Source: Adhaeribacter pallidiroseus | Lineage (GTDB): Bacteria > Bacteroidota > Bacteroidia > Cytophagales > Hymenobacteraceae | Length of the DNA: 64,000 nucleotides | Assembly (NCBI RefSeq): GCF_003340495.1 | Contig: NZ_QASA01000001.1 | Coordinates: 2,852,001 to 2,916,000, forward strand | Reading direction: 5' to 3' | Shown: positions 61,567-64,000 of the stretch, one piece after another | Layout of the letters: every line of letters starts with the position of its first letter | How positions within the stretch are numbered: position 1 is the first letter of the stretch | Position numbers and translations under genes: made by a program | Notes under the pieces: generated by a model | The model's database searches: none | Seen by the model: the letters and a program-made list of their open reading frames with translations, nothing else | Told to the model about the DNA's origin: nothing

Positions 61567-64000
61567 TTATTCTAAAATAATTCTTTTATTAATAATTTCC
61601 TTATCGGTAAGCAATTGGAGCAGGTAAACTCCTTTAGATTTATCTTTTAAGTTTAAAATTTGATTAAACTTTCCTGATACTAAATTAAAATTCTGTTCCA
61701 ATAAGGTAACTCCTTTGGCATCTACTAGTTTTAATTGTAAAGCGGTACCAGTAGCAAAATTCATTGCTACATGAATTTTGTCTTTAGTTGGATTTGGATA
61801 TAACAAGAGGCTCTTTGCCGATTCACTTTCTTTTACACCGGTGCAAGTAGATACGGTAATTACCTGAACAGCAGAAGTTGTGCAGCCATTAGCGGTATAG
61901 GTGTAAACAATAGAATGTTTGCCTGTGCCGGCTATGGTTGCATTAAAAACTCCATCTATTACACCTGGTCCGGAATATTCTCCTCTAGTAGGTTTCCCAC
62001 CTGTTAATATAAAAGCATTATTACTGCTACATATAGTTTGATTAAAGGGAGACAAAGTAGTTACAGGACTTTCCATAACAGTAACAATTTTACTTCCTGA
62101 AACAGAACAGCCATTTTGAGTAAAGGAATAAATTAAGGTGTGATTTCCAATTCCTGCTTCCAGAGGAGAGAAAATTCCCGTTGAACTTACTCCCTTTCCT
62201 AACCAGGTTCCTCCGGCCGGACTAAATCCGCTTAGTTGAATTGTACCTGCACCTATACAAATTGACTGATCACTGCCGGCATTCACTTCTGGTGGGCTAG
62301 TAATTGTTACAGCAATCTTGGTTCGCTTACTTTCACACCCATTTACCATCGTGGATATATAATAATCAGTTGTTCCAACTTTGTTGGATTTAGTAAGTAA
62401 ACTTATATCCAAGGCAGAACCACCTTCAGGAACAGAGTACCACCTTATATAATCCTGGGTTCCTGCTAAAAGAGTGTCCACATGGGAGTCTAGGCAATAA
62501 AACCATTTTGTAGGAACCTGTGGTGCTTGCGGCTCAGGAGTAACAATTATGTCTCTTGTGGCAGTGGTGGTACAACCATTTAGCGTATAAGAATAAGTAA
62601 TAAGGTGAGTCCCTACTCCAGCTTCATGAGGGTTAAAAATTCCGTTGGAAACTCCATTGCCACTATACGTGCCGCCTTCAGGAAAACCACCCGTTAAATT
62701 AATGACGGATTGGCCAAGGCATACCGGAATTAAAGACGCAAAGGAAACATTTGGTCGGCTTTTTACCATAACATCCAGGGTTGCTATACCGGTGCATCCA
62801 TTACTGTTCGTATAAGTATAGATGATGGTATTTTTACCTATTTTAGCTAGTGCCGGATTAAATATTCCCCTGGTTACACCTGGACCTGAATAATTACCTC
62901 CCGCGGGACTAGCCGCAGGTAAGTTAATGGGAGCCGCATCCTGGCATATAGGACCTAAACCGGTTAAAATTCTTACTTCTGGTGTAGGAATAACATTTAT
63001 GGTATGGTTTACCTTAGTTTCACAACCAGCCGCGTTTCTGCCGGTTACAGTTATGGTAGTATCTCTTTTTACATTAGTTAAACTAAATGATGCGCCAGTT
63101 TTGCCATTGCCCCAATTGTAGGTGCTGGCTCCGGATGCAGTTAAAGTTAAATCAGTTCCCTCACAAACTATTCCAGGAGAGATTCTGATTACAGGAAAAT
63201 CTTCGACCATTATTTTTTTACTATAGGTGTTTCCGGTTCCTATTGCATTAGTAGAAGTTAATGATACGGTGTAAGTTCCTGGCTTTTCAAACTTTATCTG
63301 TGGATTTCTTTCGGAAGAAGCTGCGGGAACAGCTCCCGGTATACTCCAGTTCCAGGAACTTGGATTTTCACTGGATGCATCCGAAAATTGAATAGTACCT
63401 CCTACACAAATAGAGTTTGCCGAAGTAAAATAAGAAACCGGAGGTACTGGCCGGAATAGTAAAGCCAAATCTGAGCGGAAGGAAATAATGTTACTCTGAA
63501 AACTAAAAATCGGCTTTATGTTTATTTCCTGGTTTAATATCAATCCCCTTTTTAAAGGCAAAGCAAATAAAACATTATCCTGTTTTTTTGAAAAAGAAAT
63601 TAAATTGTTATGATAATTTAAATAAGAATCAACCCCATCATTAATTTTAACTAACCTCATATTTTCTGTGGCACTAGTATCCGTTAAACCAACAAAACTT
63701 CCGCCCGCAGCAAAGTTTAGGTTATCGCGGTATGTTTTATCGGGCAAGCGGTTATAGGAAATGTTGTTCCCAGCAGTTTTACCAAACAAAATTATTTTGT
63801 CATTTTTCACGTCCATGCCTTTTAAAGGTTCCTCTTCAGACGTACCAACCTGTTTCAACCAACTTAGCGAACCCGACTTATTTAACTTACCTAAAAATAT
63901 ATCTTTATGCCCATCCGCGGGATTATAGTTATTTGAAAGTGAATACTTATCGAGTGCAAATTCTCCTGCAAAAATACCCGATACATACAAATTATCTTGC
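61567..64000 (-). CDS. Large T9SS adhesin-like protein, partial at window edge
   Basis: 811 residues are visible; the frame runs on past 64000, so the start is missing. Order: an SBBP-like propeller tail (residues 1-190 of the visible part, DIFLGKLNKSGSLSWLKQ), a PKD domain (about 200-280, TIQFSDASSENPSSWNWS), a second Ig-like domain (VCEGTDLTLTASGASTYNWG), then at least four repeats of about 75 residues built as SGPGV..G.FNP..A..G.H.I.Y.YT.NGCT, and a T9SS type A sorting domain (LLYPNPTKDKIHVAM, KGVYLLQLLTDKE). It is a secreted or surface-anchored protein, probably an adhesin. Confidence 0.85.
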   Translation of the reverse strand, partial: QDNLYVSGIFAGEFALDKYSLSNNYNPADGHKDIFLGKLNKSGSLSWLKQVGTSEEEPLKGMDVKNDKIILFGKTAGNNISYNRLPDKTYRDNLNFAAGGSFVGLTDTSATENMRLVKINDGVDSYLNYHNNLISFSKKQDNVLFALPLKRGLILNQEINIKPIFSFQSNIISFRSDLALLFRPVPPVSYFTSANSICVGGTIQFSDASSENPSSWNWSIPGAVPAASSERNPQIKFEKPGTYTVSLTSTNAIGTGNTYSKKIMVEDFPVIRISPGIVCEGTDLTLTASGASTYNWGNGKTGASFSLTNVKRDTTITVTGRNAAGCETKVNHTINVIPTPEVRILTGLGPICQDAAPINLPAASPAGGNYSGPGVTRGIFNPALAKIGKNTIIYTYTNSNGCTGIATLDVMVKSRPNVSFASLIPVCLGQSVINLTGGFPEGGTYSGNGVSNGIFNPHEAGVGTHLITYSYTLNGCTTTATRDIIVTPEPQAPQVPTKWFYCLDSHVDTLLAGTQDYIRWYSVPEGGSALDISLLTKSNKVGTTDYYISTMVNGCESKRTKIAVTITSPPEVNAGSDQSICIGAGTIQLSGFSPAGGTWLGKGVSSTGIFSPLEAGIGNHTLIYSFTQNGCSVSGSKIVTVMESPVTTLSPFNQTICSSNNAFILTGGKPTRGEYSGPGVIDGVFNATIAGTGKHSIVYTYTANGCTTSAVQVITVSTCTGVKESESAKSLLLYPNPTKDKIHVAMNFATGTALQLKLVDAKGVTLLEQNFNLVSGKFNQILNLKDKSKGVYLLQLLTDKEIINKRIILE

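Noticed and set aside
1-64000. CRISPR arrays, prophage or integrated element
   Set aside because: No regular repeat-spacer pattern, no cas, integrase, terminase or capsid genes, and no complete transposase was found.

Overview
The window looks like a chromosomal segment of a Bacteroidota bacterium, most likely Cytophagales and within or near Hymenobacteraceae (Adhaeribacter/Pontibacter-like). This placement is inferred, not searched. It rests on type IX secretion (T9SS) C-terminal sorting domains, a PorE-type OmpA protein, Bacteroidota promoters (TTTG / TAnnTTTG) before several genes, few Shine-Dalgarno sites, a tandem D-Ala-D-Ala ligase, IcmF and RibBA. I see no phage, plasmid, CRISPR array or complete insertion sequence. 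Most of the window is housekeeping and catabolic genes separated by A+T-rich spacers.

Layout. 0-4 kb: MarR-like regulator, GH140-like glycoside hydrolase, OmpL-type porin. 4-12 kb: citrate synthase, PorE-like T9SS component with queE, folD, a DUF433/DUF5615 toxin-antitoxin-like pair, lepA. 12-18 kb: periplasmic trehalase, fused mutase IcmF, a 41-aa membrane protein, a Lys/Ala-rich exported protein. 18.8-26.3 kb: rhodanese, T9SS cargo, PASTA protein, double-length Ddl, pgk. 26.3-30 kb: small proteins, SGNH esterase, alpha/beta hydrolase. 30-36 kb: ribBA, two GT4 glycosyltransferases, dnaG. 36-44 kb: large T9SS beta-propeller protein, mrp-nifU, fahA, pncA, lipoprotein. 45-51 kb: recQ split by one base in an A7 run, signal-less subtilase, lipoprotein/Tat amidase, tRNA-Glu with a textbook promoter. 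51.4-56 kb: gene-poor, holding an alginate-lyase-family protein, a PAS/DHp protein without kinase domain and half of an RsbQ-like hydrolase. 56-61 kb: a same-strand cassette of membrane LytTR regulator, beta-lactamase-fold hydrolase, barrel-like protein and S41 protease lipoprotein. 61-64 kb: RidA and the 3' part of a large T9SS adhesin that runs off the edge.

Functional links. PorE supports export of the three sorting-domain proteins and other surface enzymes. Mrp and NifU form an Fe-S operon. Ddl and the PASTA protein sit together as a cell-wall pair. The LytTR cassette looks like a local regulator with envelope hydrolases.

Most unusual signals: a pair of 128-bp elements with matching terminal inverted repeats (2021-2148 and 27216-27343) that look like a MITE family; the A7 frameshift in recQ; a 4x7-bp tandem repeat inside icmF that would shift frame on slippage; and the duplicated Ddl.
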